From NCBI GenBank assembly GCA_964446585.1, contig CAYUPI010000009.1, positions 1-64,000 on the forward strand: DNA of 64,000 nt. Direction: 5' to 3'. Each line of letters begins with the position of its first letter. The first letter of the stretch is position 1. This DNA is from CAYUPI01 sp964446585. Lineage in GTDB: Bacteria; Verrucomicrobiota; Verrucomicrobiia; Limisphaerales; UBA8199. The position numbers were made by a program, and so were the translations under genes. This document shows positions 53,101 through 61,215 of the stretch, in pieces. The notes beneath the pieces were generated by a model. That model searched no databases and was not told the origin of the DNA. It was given only the letters and a program-made list of their open reading frames with translations.

Positions 53101-53722
53101 GAACGTGATCGCGATCGTGCCGACGCTGGTTAAGAATCCAACCGCCGGAGTCGGTTCTCTTGTCGGCTCGCTGGTCGGTGGCCCCGCGGCAGGCGGCGGC
53201 TGGGCAGATGAACTTCAACAATCACCTATCAATGTCGTCCAGGCGCGCGGCGTCATCGGCTCCGGGCGCGTGGATTTGGAACGGGCGTTGGTTCAGAGTC
53301 CAGCGTTCCAGGCGGAGACGCATGGCCCAATCACCCTGGCTGAAGTGTTAACCAATTCCACGTTGAACCTTCCGCTGAGTATTTCTGTGCGACGTGGTCT
53401 GGCGGAGAAGATAAATTTCGTCCCGGCCGGGACCCCGACCAACGTGGCCTTCGTCAAGTTGCCCGAATACGTCACCATCGTCGGCACCGTCGGCAATCCG
53501 AAGGAGAAACTCAACAAGACCGCACTGCTGGGGACCGCTTTGCAACAACTTGGCGGCAACATCCCCGGCGTCAACAAACAGACTGGAAGCCTGATTGAGG
53601 GCCTTGGTGGCTTGCTCACCGGCCGGCAGCCAGCGGCTTCCAACGCGCCGCCGGGCGGCAACACGAACCAATCGCCGGTGAACAGTCTGCTCGACCAATT
53701 CCTCAAGCCGAAGAAGAAGTAG
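50135..53722 (+). CDS. AsmA-like envelope protein
   Basis: A 1195-residue protein with one N-terminal helix after a basic leader (K-R-R-R-W-F-R-S-L-A-W-I-F-G-V-L-V-L-L), the rest periplasmic. The first 150 residues have the AsmA pattern (V-T-V-T-D-A-S-I-S-P, E-V-S-A-R-Y-S-L-M-D-I-L-R-G, V-D-D-V-T-L-S-S-A-T). Repeated beta segments follow, as in the lipid-transfer bridge family of AsmA, TamB and YhdP. A proline- and alanine-rich linker occurs near residue 825, and a C-terminal repeat resembles the start of the AsmA C-terminal domain. It could carry lipids between membranes. Confidence 0.8.
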   Translation: MDKPTITLPSTPKRRRWFRSLAWIFGVLVLLLVAAYFVGTSAAFFKGVILPRVGQSIHATVTVTDASISPFSEVVLGNLKVMTSGEEPLVSAAEVSARYSLMDILRGNIHVDDVTLSSATVIVVENPDGTHNYDPLLKAPGEKPKEPKPAVASQATKPPRLDVRRIAFKDATVRQIKRYKTGTRDVRELGHVDITAEGVKNGQSGKLSINAELKLENNPPPPATNGVLQGKISGNFAFALTPELKPASIQGKALLNVIQAGGGMADLAALGMELNCDITPTDIKQVALRFQKKNAPLGQVLVSGPFDLAKNEGKLNVQVLSIDKHVLNLVGASSGLDFSTTMVNASNEVSISKSGSLIAVNGQVKVDRFQLIRKGQATPTLDLMASYDETADLAARTSLLKALTLTGQQGQNPLLRAELTSPMTIAWGNSTNAVGDSALNLTVTHLNLADWKPFIGDVGPSGDANLKLTLLSEQAGKKLTFDLDSLTDNLTAGTGTNQITQASLLLQARGQATDLKQFSLSDYKLQVSRQNEPFVSVSGSATYDTAAKNADAQVNGQITLARLVQALSRPDLTISSGTAELKAHLLQTTLAPGTKNESSVRNVSGSVSLAGFTGKVGNNEFRGFGSTLDLEASMTPQQIQIRKLTGKLTQGPNDGGSFDLAATYKLTDSSAQFTAKVAGFNQAGLGPILEPMLADRKLVSVGINGTASGEYHTNGESGLKADLQIANLVVRDPKNQFPETPLEAKLQVDASMRNQVAEVRQFVLGLAPTTNAPKNEVRLQGQVDLSKTNTIQANLKLIADSLDLTRYYDLFAGEKKGPAKQTSPAPSQTRPAAASAPVSPSGKEPAGRKFSNFTADVNIKRLYLRELELTNLQASAKMNGRRVAVKPLQVAVNGAPLNAVVQVNLGVPGYSYDLNLNAQHVPFAPLVNTFEPERRGELKGTLTATAQISGTGTDGASLQKTLTGQFDIGATNLDLAIKQLRSPFMKLLVNVIAIVPTLVKNPTAGVGSLVGSLVGGPAAGGGWADELQQSPINVVQARGVIGSGRVDLERALVQSPAFQAETHGPITLAEVLTNSTLNLPLSISVRRGLAEKINFVPAGTPTNVAFVKLPEYVTIVGTVGNPKEKLNKTALLGTALQQLGGNIPGVNKQTGSLIEGLGGLLTGRQPAASNAPPGGNTNQSPVNSLLDQFLKPKKK

Positions 53723-53842
53723 CGGCGGCTGGCTGCGGCAGATCCGGATGGTCGAATTGATGAATGGCCGAAAGCCGTTCATCGCTTCACGCTGGCACAG
53801 TTCGCTTTGCTTAATCCGCAGCAGGCTGCTACAACCCTCGCA

Positions 53843-55219
53843 ATGCAAGCTGTAATCGACTACCTTAAAAAAAACCAAGCCCGCTTCATCAACGAACTTC
53901 GAGAGTACGTTCGATATCCCAGCGTTTCGGCCCAACCGCAGCACCGGCCGGACTTACGGGCTTGCGCTGAATGGATAGCGGCCCACTGCCGGCGAATCGG
54001 CCTTGAGGCACAGCTCTGCCGGACGCAGGGCCATCCAATCGTTCTCGCGAAAACGCGGCGCGCTGATAAACGGCATGCACGGCGGCCGCATTTTGTGGTT
54101 TATGGGCATTACGATGTTCAACCTCCTGAGCCTTTCGAGCTGTGGAAATCTCCGCCGTTTGAGCCACGGATCGTGGGCCGATCGTTTTTCGGCCGCGGCG
54201 CCTGCGATAACAAAGGCCAGAACCTGGCGCACCTCAAAGCCGTCGAAGCTTACCTCAAAACAGGCTCGGCTTTGCCGTGCGACATCACTTTCGTGATTGA
54301 AGGCGAGGAGGAAGTCGGCAGCACCAGTCTGACGGCGTTCCTGAGAAAGCATCGAAGGGAACTGAGCTGCGATGCTGTTGTGATTTCGGACACGAGCATG
54401 CCCACGCGCCGGCACCCGGCCTTGACCTATTCTTTGCGCGGCATCGCGGCTTTTGAGGTCATCCTGCGCGGGCCGGACCGCGATCTGCACTCCGGCCTGT
54501 TTGGCGGCACGGTGGATAATCCGGCTATGGCACTGTGCCAACTGATCGGCAAGCTCAGAGACAAGAACGGCCGAGTGGCCATTCCGGGCTTTTACGACGA
54601 CGTCCGTCCGCTTTCAGTGTTCGAGCGGCGGCAACTTCGCCGCATTCCTTTCAATGCAAATGAATATAAGAAATTAGTCGGGGTGCCGCGCCTGTTTGGC
54701 GAGCATGGTTACACGCCGACCGAACAACGGTCAGCGCGACCAACGCTGGAAATCAACGGGCTTACCAGTGGTTACCAGGGCGAAGGCAGCAAGACCATTG
54801 TTCCGTCCTGGGCGCGCGTCAAGATCACTACTCGCCTGGTTCCGAATCAAAGTCCGAGGCGAATCACGAGTCTGGTAACACAACACTTGAACCGGCTCTG
54901 TCCGCCAACTGCGCGGATCGAAATCCAACCCGGCCACGGCGCCGAGCCCTACCTGGTTTCACCTACTGGCCCGCGCGCGCAGGCGGCTTTGCGTGCGATA
55001 AGGGAGGCTTTCCATCGAGAGCCGGTGCTGATACGCGAAGGCGGCTCAATTCCCGTCGTCAATGATTTCAAAAAGATTCTTCACGCCGACGCGCTTATGA
55101 TCGGATTGGCGCTGCCCGACGACAACGCGCATTCACCCAACGAGAAGTTCGATCTGGATTGCTTCGGCAGAGGCCAGTTGATGAGCGCGCACCTATGGCG
55201 GGAACTGGCTCGGACGTGA
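53843..55219 (+). CDS. M20-family dipeptidase
   Basis: Zinc aminopeptidase-type protein of 458 residues. Metal-site motifs in order: V-Y-G-H-Y-D-V-Q-P-P (histidine and catalytic aspartate), R-G-A-C-D-N-K-G-Q, E-G-E-E-E-V-G-S (catalytic and metal glutamates) and a late histidine in D-N-A-H-S-P-N-E. The dimerisation domain carries D-L-H-S-G-L-F-G-G. These fit the CNDP/DapE-like dipeptidase branch. The ATG is preferred over a TTG 12 codons upstream. The gene end overlaps maf, which converges on it, by 27 bases. Confidence 0.9.
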   Translation: MQAVIDYLKKNQARFINELREYVRYPSVSAQPQHRPDLRACAEWIAAHCRRIGLEAQLCRTQGHPIVLAKTRRADKRHARRPHFVVYGHYDVQPPEPFELWKSPPFEPRIVGRSFFGRGACDNKGQNLAHLKAVEAYLKTGSALPCDITFVIEGEEEVGSTSLTAFLRKHRRELSCDAVVISDTSMPTRRHPALTYSLRGIAAFEVILRGPDRDLHSGLFGGTVDNPAMALCQLIGKLRDKNGRVAIPGFYDDVRPLSVFERRQLRRIPFNANEYKKLVGVPRLFGEHGYTPTEQRSARPTLEINGLTSGYQGEGSKTIVPSWARVKITTRLVPNQSPRRITSLVTQHLNRLCPPTARIEIQPGHGAEPYLVSPTGPRAQAALRAIREAFHREPVLIREGGSIPVVNDFKKILHADALMIGLALPDDNAHSPNEKFDLDCFGRGQLMSAHLWRELART

Positions 55220-55858
55220 CATTCTGCTGGCAGCGCCACCCTGGGTTGCCGCCGGAACCAAAGGAATTCCTCTCCAGGCGGGCGCGCCTTTAGCCCAGGC
55301 ACGCAGTTCGCTCGTCACGCGTTCTATCGGCAGTCCTACGACATTCGAGTACGAGCCGGAGACGCGCTCAATGATTTCGTCGCCATGCTCCTGGATGCCA
55401 TACGCTCCGGCCTTATCGAGAGGATTCACCTGTGTCAGATAGCGCCGGATCTTGACTGCGTCCAGGGAGCGGAAGGTTACGGCGGTACTCTCGGTGGAGA
55501 TCCGTTGGCGATGGCTGCGCAGGTGTAACAGGCAAACCCCGGTCACGACCATGTGCGTGCGGCCTGCCAGCCGTTCCAGCATTTCATAGGCCTGTTCGAG
55601 AGTCCTTGGTTTCCCAAAGAGCTCCGTCTCCAGGGCTACCAGAGTGTCCGCAGCCAGGACCAGCGCATCCGGATAGCGCTTCGCCACCGAGCGCGCCTTG
55701 CGGTAGGCGTTGATTTGCGAAATCTCGCGCGCGGTCATTTGATCGTGATGGATTTCTGCCGCGTCGCTCGGCACCGTCTGGAACTCGATGCCTGATTGGC
55801 GCAGTAATTGTGCTCGGCGTGGGGAATTTGAGGCGAGAATAATTGCAGGCAATTTCAT
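55193..55858 (-). CDS. maf: Maf-type nucleoside triphosphate pyrophosphatase
   Basis: House-cleaning pyrophosphatase that removes non-canonical nucleotides and has been linked to septum control. The 221-residue protein starts with L-A-S-N-S-P-R-R-A-Q-L-L, then A-A-D-T-L-V-A-L, the D-K-A-G-A-Y-G-I-Q region and N-V-V-G-L-P. ATG 55858 is preferred to a start 14 codons upstream. The last 30 residues are unusually long and overlap the M20 gene. Confidence 0.9.
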   Translation of the reverse strand: MKLPAIILASNSPRRAQLLRQSGIEFQTVPSDAAEIHHDQMTAREISQINAYRKARSVAKRYPDALVLAADTLVALETELFGKPRTLEQAYEMLERLAGRTHMVVTGVCLLHLRSHRQRISTESTAVTFRSLDAVKIRRYLTQVNPLDKAGAYGIQEHGDEIIERVSGSYSNVVGLPIERVTSELRAWAKGAPAWRGIPLVPAATQGGAASRMSRPSQFPP

Positions 55859-56093
55859 TTGTTTTGAGCAGCAGCCGGTTAATCCGGCCCGGCGCGCCAA
55901 AAAGAGACACCCATCCTGCCGGCGCAGCCGTAAGCATGCACCGCAATCTAACGTACCTGAGGGACTTATGCAAACGGCGTTAATCCGCCACCTGCTTTGC
56001 CCGGGCGCGCCGATGGCCTGTCACACATTATTCCCGCCCGCAAACCATCTTGCCAGTGGCCCAACGTTTACCTACTTTGGGCCGCCACGAGCT

Positions 56094-57470
56094 ATGAACA
56101 AAGCGACTCATCTCAAGCTGTTCCTGATGATGGTGCTGGAGTTTTTCATCTGGGGAGCGTGGTTCCCGTTGATTTTCGGCTACCTCCCGAACTTGGGCTT
56201 TTCAACGACCCAACAATCCTGGATTCTCAATTCGTTCCCGATCGCCGCCATTGTTGGCATGTTCTTCAGCAACCAGTACGCTGATCGGCATTTTTCCGCG
56301 GAAAGATTCCTGGCGTTCAGCCACCTCATAGGAGGGTTGGCGATACTCGCGGTGGGAACCATCAAAGCGCCGGGCCCTGCCGAGGGGCTGGCTGCGGGCG
56401 CGGCGAATCCCAGCGCTCCTTTCGCGCTGTTTTTCGGCTTGATGATGTTGCATTGCCTGCTTTACGTGCCGACGATATCCATCGCCAACTCGGTAGCCTT
56501 CGCCAACATGAAAGATGCCCAGAAAGAGTTTGGCATCGTGCGCATGGGCGGGACCATCGGCTGGATTCTGGCAGCTTGGCCCTTCACGTTTATTCTGGTG
56601 GATTGGTCGGCAGTACACAGTGTTCAAACCCACGGGATCAAAGACTGGCTATACACTGTTTTAGGTTCTGGCCTCAAGGGAGCCAAGCTCGTCGAGGGCA
56701 CTCGCTGGACGTTTTATGTAGCTGGCATAGCTTCGCTGGTCTTGGCCGGCTTCAGCCTTACGCTCCCGCATACCCCGCCGAAAAAAGTCACCCAAGGCGA
56801 AGACCGCTTCGCCTGGCTGGAATCAACCAAGCTTCTCAGACACCCGTTTATGCTTGTGCTCTGGCTGGTGACTTTTGTGGACTCGTTCGTGCTTTACTCA
56901 TACTTCAATTGGACGGGAGGCTTTCTGCTGAGCGAGGCTGCGAAAGGCGGAGTCGGCATTGCCAGCAACTGGGTGATGCCCGTAATGAGTATCGGGCAGG
57001 TAGCAGAGATTCTGACCATGTTCATTCTCGGCGCCACGCTTAAGCGGCTGGGCTGGCGCACCACCATGGTGGTCGGCATTCTGGGCCACACGGCGCGTTT
57101 CGCGGTTTATGCTTTCTTCCCTGCGCCGTCCGCGGTAGTCGTCATCCAGATTCTTCACGGAATCTGTTATGCCTTCTTCTTCGCCACGGTGTACATTTTC
57201 GCGGACGAGTATTTCCCGAAGGACGTCCGTGCTAGCGCCCAAGGCCTGTTTAACGTAATGATTCTCGGCCTCGGATTTGCCGCAGCCAACTTTATTTGCC
57301 CATGGTTGCAGCAGCAAAAGTTCACCCACGACGGGCTGATAGATTTCAAGTCGCTTTTCCTGGTGCCGTTGATTGCTTCAAGCCTGGCCGCCGTTGCCCT
57401 GGCCCTGTTCTTCCGGCCACCTCCCAAGTCGCAGCCGGCGCCAGCGGCAGCCGCAGCTATGGCGGCTTGA
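56094..57470 (+). CDS. Nucleoside:H+ symporter family (NupG-like) MFS transporter
   Basis: Polytopic transporter of about 458 residues with twelve helices. The N-terminus F-F-I-W-G-A-W-F-P-L-I-F-G-Y matches the opening of NupG/XapB, followed by Y-V-P-T-I-S-I-A-N-S and R-M-G-G-T-I-G-W-I in helix 4-5 and R-A-S-A-Q-G-L-F-N-V-M near helix 11. It should import nucleosides or related compounds. The long frame upstream of the ATG runs back over maf and is not coding. Confidence 0.87.
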   Translation: MNKATHLKLFLMMVLEFFIWGAWFPLIFGYLPNLGFSTTQQSWILNSFPIAAIVGMFFSNQYADRHFSAERFLAFSHLIGGLAILAVGTIKAPGPAEGLAAGAANPSAPFALFFGLMMLHCLLYVPTISIANSVAFANMKDAQKEFGIVRMGGTIGWILAAWPFTFILVDWSAVHSVQTHGIKDWLYTVLGSGLKGAKLVEGTRWTFYVAGIASLVLAGFSLTLPHTPPKKVTQGEDRFAWLESTKLLRHPFMLVLWLVTFVDSFVLYSYFNWTGGFLLSEAAKGGVGIASNWVMPVMSIGQVAEILTMFILGATLKRLGWRTTMVVGILGHTARFAVYAFFPAPSAVVVIQILHGICYAFFFATVYIFADEYFPKDVRASAQGLFNVMILGLGFAAANFICPWLQQQKFTHDGLIDFKSLFLVPLIASSLAAVALALFFRPPPKSQPAPAAAAAMAA

Positions 57471-57477
57471 ACCCCGC

Positions 57478-58011
57478 TCACAGCTCGACCTTGCTCATGG
57501 TGGCGTCCGGTGGCAACGATTGCAGCAATTGACTTACTGTTTCAGACTGGCCGAGAAGTACCAACTCGGGCGCAATCTCACTGAGCGGCTGGAGCACAAA
57601 TCGCCGCAGATGCGCCCGAGGATGCGGCAAAGTCAATGTTTGCGTCGCGCGCCGTTCGTTGCCGAAGGTAATGAGATCCAAATCGAGGATGCGCGGCTCG
57701 TTCAGCACCTTCTTAGGCTGACGCCCGAATTTCTTCTCCATCACCTGCAGTTTCGCGAGTAAGGACTCGGGAGTCTCACCTTCGCGCGGCGCGAGCCCGG
57801 CAGCGGCGTTTACGAATGTCGGCGAGCCCGGTGGACAATCCACGGGAGCAGTGCGCCACATGGAAGACTGCAGCAGAGGCTGTTCGGAGAACTGCTGAAG
57901 CTGTCGCAGTGCTTTGAGAATGTTCTCGGGCGCATTTCCCAGGTTAGAGCCAAGTGCGACGAATGCCCACGTTTCGATCTTGGGCCTAAGACTTTTACTC
58001 TTCGAACCCAT
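57478..58011 (-). CDS. folK: 6-Hydroxymethyl-7,8-dihydropterin pyrophosphokinase
   Basis: Adds pyrophosphate from ATP to hydroxymethyl-dihydropterin in folate synthesis. The 177-residue protein has A-L-G-S-N-L-G near the N-terminus, the E-K-K-F-G-R segment and the magnesium-binding R-I-L-D-L-D-L-I motif, then L-P-H-P-R-A-H-L-R-R-F-V-L-x-P-L. It is last in the minus-strand run that starts with dapF and converges on the symporter gene. Confidence 0.95.
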   Translation of the reverse strand: MGSKSKSLRPKIETWAFVALGSNLGNAPENILKALRQLQQFSEQPLLQSSMWRTAPVDCPPGSPTFVNAAAGLAPREGETPESLLAKLQVMEKKFGRQPKKVLNEPRILDLDLITFGNERRATQTLTLPHPRAHLRRFVLQPLSEIAPELVLLGQSETVSQLLQSLPPDATMSKVEL

Positions 58012-58068
58012 CTATTTTCATGTCCTGGCAAGTGCGGCCGAAACCGGACTCGGGCCAGGACGCGCACG

Positions 58069-58803
58069 TCAAGTCAGGCCCAGCACGTCCCGCATGTCAT
58101 AGAGGCCGGGAGGCTGCGTGACCGCCCATTGGGCGGCACGCAGCGCGCCGTTGGCAAAGGTGTCGCGGCTGGACGCTTTATGCGTCAGCTCCAACCGCTC
58201 GCCCGCGGCAGCGAAAATCACTGTATGATCGCCGACGACATCTCCACCGCGGACGGAGTGAATTCCAATTTCGGCGGCCGTGCGTTCACCCACCAAACCG
58301 TACCGGCCATGGCGGGCGACTTTTTCGAACTGCTGCCTTCTCGCATGGGCCAGGATCTCTGCCAGGGTCCTAGCTGTACCACTCGGCGCATCCCGCTTCA
58401 GCCGATGGTGCATCTCGACAACCTCCAAATCATATTCCGGCCCGAGCAGTTCCACGGCTTTTTGCGTCAGCCAAAACAGTGCATTGACGCCCGTGGAAAA
58501 ATTGGACGAAAGCACGATGGGAATTTGAGATTTGAAATCCACAATTCGAGATCTTCCTTCTTCCGAGTGCCCGGTCGTGCCGACGACAAGGGCTTTCTTG
58601 TGTTCGGCGCACAAGGAAGCAATTCCAGGCGTTGCGCTATGCGAACTGAAATCGATAACGACGTCCCCCTGCCCTATCACAGATCTTAGCTCGTCGCCCT
58701 GATCGATTTGACCAACCACTTGCAGGTCGGGATGATGCGCTGCGCACGCGAGCAACGTTCGCCCCATTCGGCCCTTCGAGCCGGTGATGATCACTTTAGT
58801 CAT
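58069..58803 (-). CDS. dapB: 4-Hydroxy-tetrahydrodipicolinate reductase
   Basis: NAD(P)H-dependent second enzyme of the lysine and diaminopimelate branch. The 244-residue protein has the nucleotide-binding G-S-K-G-R-M-G-R-T, V-V-G-T-T-G-H, the catalytic E-M-H-H-R-L-K-R-D-A-P-S-G-T-A motif with histidine and lysine, and a C-terminal G-D-H-T-V-I-F. It follows dapA on the same strand with a 36-base gap. Confidence 0.96.
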   Translation of the reverse strand: MTKVIITGSKGRMGRTLLACAAHHPDLQVVGQIDQGDELRSVIGQGDVVIDFSSHSATPGIASLCAEHKKALVVGTTGHSEEGRSRIVDFKSQIPIVLSSNFSTGVNALFWLTQKAVELLGPEYDLEVVEMHHRLKRDAPSGTARTLAEILAHARRQQFEKVARHGRYGLVGERTAAEIGIHSVRGGDVVGDHTVIFAAAGERLELTHKASSRDTFANGALRAAQWAVTQPPGLYDMRDVLGLT

Positions 58804-58839
58804 GTGCGTTTATCTGTGGTTGGTCTTGTCCTTCACCTT

Positions 58840-59718
58840 TTACTTGAGAATTCCGCACGCTTTCATCGTGGCCCTCAACCTCTCGCGGTTCTTGGGGCTC
58901 AGGGGCACCAGCGGCAGCCGATACTCCTCTTCGATCTGGCCCATCATGGCCAGGGCGGCCTTGACCGGAATAGGGTTGGTCTCGATGAACAAATCCTTGA
59001 ACAGCGGATAGCATTTTTGATGGAGCCGCAAGGCGGCCTGAGCATGCCCGGCGGCGAACGCTTTGACCATCCGCGCCACCTCGCGCGGAATCACATTCGA
59101 AGCCACGCTGATGACGCCCTGCGCCCCCACCGCCATAAACGCCAACGTCAACCCATCGTCGCCGCTCATGATCTCAAAGCGAGGTCCCAAAGCCGCTCGC
59201 AACTGACTGACCCGATCGGCGTTCCCGCCGGCCTCTTTGATGCCGATGATGTTTCGGCATTCCCCTGCCAAGCGCTTCGCGGTTTCGATGCCGATTTCGA
59301 CCCCGCTTCGACTCGGGATGCTGTAAAGCACGATTGGCAGCCTGGTCTTTTTCGCGACCGCTCGGAAATGCTGGAATAGTCCTTCTTGCGTCGGCTTATT
59401 GTAATAAGGCGCCACTTGCAGCGAACCGTCCGCGCCGAGCTTTTCCGCGCGCTCGGTCAGATAAATGGCTTCGCTCGTCGAATTGGCGCCCGTTCCGGCG
59501 AGCACCTTGATCCTGCCCGCGGCGAATCTCACAGCCAGATCGACAAGATGGATATGTTCGTCGTATGTTACGGTGGGTGATTCGCCAGTGGTGCCTACCG
59601 GCACGATGCCATCGACGCCGGCTTTGATCTGGATTTTGATGAGCCGCTCGAACGCGGCTTCGTCAATTCTCCCATTACCAAACGGAGTAACGAGTGCGGT
59701 GTAGGTTCCGGTGAACAT
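58840..59718 (-). CDS. dapA: 4-Hydroxy-tetrahydrodipicolinate synthase
   Basis: Condenses pyruvate with aspartate semialdehyde, the first step of the diaminopimelate branch that feeds lysine and peptidoglycan. The 292-residue barrel has G-T-T-G-E-S-P-T near residue 43, Y-Y-N-K-P-T-Q-E-G, L-Y-S-I-P-S-R-S-G (proton-relay tyrosine) and the Schiff-base lysine in I-I-G-I-K-E-A-G-G. Located between dapB and two small genes in one run. Confidence 0.96.
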   Translation of the reverse strand: MFTGTYTALVTPFGNGRIDEAAFERLIKIQIKAGVDGIVPVGTTGESPTVTYDEHIHLVDLAVRFAAGRIKVLAGTGANSTSEAIYLTERAEKLGADGSLQVAPYYNKPTQEGLFQHFRAVAKKTRLPIVLYSIPSRSGVEIGIETAKRLAGECRNIIGIKEAGGNADRVSQLRAALGPRFEIMSGDDGLTLAFMAVGAQGVISVASNVIPREVARMVKAFAAGHAQAALRLHQKCYPLFKDLFIETNPIPVKAALAMMGQIEEEYRLPLVPLSPKNRERLRATMKACGILK

Positions 59719-59736
59719 TACGTATTCCGTTGCAAG

Positions 59737-59994
59737 TTAGAGGATTTCGATGGAGTAGGATGTCATCCAAATGTCCAATTGCTGAAATCTCTTCTTCACT
59801 CGATCCTTGAACGCGAGAAAGAACGCACGGTTGCCAGGCAAGTCGGGAACATCTACGAACACGCGCATCAAGTCATCACCATAGGATTGACCCGCCCGCT
59901 GCCAGGCACCGCGAATGATCTGAGTTTCCCAGGAAACGGCTCCAAACTGTTGTTCCAATTCGAGCAGTGCATCCGCCAATAAATCCTCCGGCAC
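59737..59994 (-). CDS. Small uncharacterised protein within the dap run
   Basis: An 85-residue protein with a GTG start 12 bases after the stop of the preceding small gene. The sequence is mixed in charge (R-V-F-V-D-V-P-D-L-P and F-K-D-R-V-K-K-R-F-Q-Q-L) with no membrane segment. No family recognised. Its position just before dapA suggests cotranscription with it. Confidence 0.55.
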   Translation of the reverse strand: MPEDLLADALLELEQQFGAVSWETQIIRGAWQRAGQSYGDDLMRVFVDVPDLPGNRAFFLAFKDRVKKRFQQLDIWMTSYSIEIL

Positions 59995-60006
59995 CGCCTG
60001 TCATCA

Positions 60007-60228
60007 TTAAACCGCAGCGGTAGCAGGATCTCGTAGCGACGCGATGCGCTCATTTGTAGCTGGTCCCTCGACAACGAACGAAATGCCCTCAGTGGCTAAA
60101 TACGCCAACGCCGCCTCCGGAACCATGACATCTCCGGACGCCCAGCTCTTGCCTGAAAATCTGCCGGCTAGCTTTCCCAATGCCCGCCTCTTGGACTCGG
60201 CATCTGGAAAATGAATAATGATGTTCAT
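60007..60228 (-). CDS. Small uncharacterised protein upstream of dapA
   Basis: A 73-residue protein, M-N-I-I-I-H-F-P-D-A-E at its start, then a basic helix and a C-terminal V-V-E-G-P-A. It pairs with the next small gene across a 12-base gap, a layout seen in toxin-antitoxin pairs, but no known family motif is visible. The pair lies between dapF and dapA. Confidence 0.55.
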   Translation of the reverse strand: MNIIIHFPDAESKRRALGKLAGRFSGKSWASGDVMVPEAALAYLATEGISFVVEGPATNERIASLRDPATAAV

Positions 60229-60258
60229 GGGATGACTCTAGCGTCAGTGTCTGGCGGG

Positions 60259-60276
60259 GGCAAGCAGGCTCTTGCC
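60259..60276 (-). terminator. Small hairpin between dapF and the small gene pair
   Basis: GGCAAG and CTTGCC form a six-pair stem around a six-base loop. It lies 14 bases past the dapF stop. The stem is short and has no T-run, so its function is uncertain. Confidence 0.3.
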
Positions 60277-60289
60277 TGACTCGCGATGG

Positions 60290-61099
60290 CTAAAGATCGA
60301 TTCTTCCTTCGAACACAAACTCCGCCGGTCCCGTTAACTGCACGTTCTCGAAGCCGGCGTTGTGTTCCTTAAAGCTGACTTCGAGTTGAGCTCCGCCCTG
60401 GACCTGCACTTTTACCGGCGAGCCGAATTGGTGCACGCGTGAAGCGACCAGCGCCGAAGCCGTAACTCCCGTGCCACACGCCAGCGTCTCGCCCTCAACG
60501 CCGCGTTCGTACGTGCGAACACGCACCCGACCCGGCCCAAGCACTTGAACAAAGTTTACGTTCGTGCCCTTCGGGCCGAAGTGCGCGTGCCTTCGAATCT
60601 CGGGCCCGAGCTCCGCCACCATGGCGCGGTCTGCATCTGCCACGAACAGTACCGCATGCGGCACGCCCGTGTTCAATGAATGAATCGTTTGTGCGCCGGT
60701 AGAAAGGGACACGTATTGGTTTAACCTCAACTCCTTGGGTTGCGTCAGGCTGACCGCGACACGCTCTCCTTGAAGTCGGGCCGTGATAATCCCGGCCCCA
60801 GTCTCGAAAGTGAATTTCCCGCTTGCTCCGGCGTGAGCCTCCACGAACCGCCCGAAGCATCGGGCGCCGTTGCCGCACATTTCCCCGGCGCTGCCATCGC
60901 GGTTGTAGAATTCCCACGCCCAATCTGCCTTGCCCGAACGGCAAGGAATGAGCAGGATGACGCCATCTGCTCCGACGCCACGATGACGATCGCACAGCCG
61001 GACGATTTGGTCGTGGGTCAGCTTTATCGTTTGCGCCCGATTGTCGATGAGCACAAAATCGTTGCCCGCGCCGTTCATCTTGGTGAATTCCAAAACCAT
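60290..61099 (-). CDS. dapF: Diaminopimelate epimerase
   Basis: Converts LL- to meso-diaminopimelate for peptidoglycan and lysine. The 269-residue protein has K-M-N-G-A-G-N-D-F near the start and the two catalytic cysteines in M-C-G-N-G-A-R-C and A-C-G-T-G-V-T-A, the latter after E-R-G-V-E-G-E-T. ATG 61099 is preferred to a start 27 codons upstream that would overlap the leader of the divergent cyclase gene. Confidence 0.96.
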   Translation of the reverse strand: MVLEFTKMNGAGNDFVLIDNRAQTIKLTHDQIVRLCDRHRGVGADGVILLIPCRSGKADWAWEFYNRDGSAGEMCGNGARCFGRFVEAHAGASGKFTFETGAGIITARLQGERVAVSLTQPKELRLNQYVSLSTGAQTIHSLNTGVPHAVLFVADADRAMVAELGPEIRRHAHFGPKGTNVNFVQVLGPGRVRVRTYERGVEGETLACGTGVTASALVASRVHQFGSPVKVQVQGGAQLEVSFKEHNAGFENVQLTGPAEFVFEGRIDL

Positions 61100-61215
61100 C
61101 GCCGGAGAACCTATCGTGACCAAAGCCGAGTGACAAGTTGGCAGTAATAATTCCTTTACAGCCCGGCCTCTCTTCCGCACATTACTTCACTGGAAGTCGC
61201 CCGTTCCGAGAAAGC

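Noticed and set aside
58510..58550. An AT-rich repeat-like stretch in dapB as another inserted element
   Set aside because: The protein has normal length and spacing between motifs there, and the stretch has no palindromic arms.
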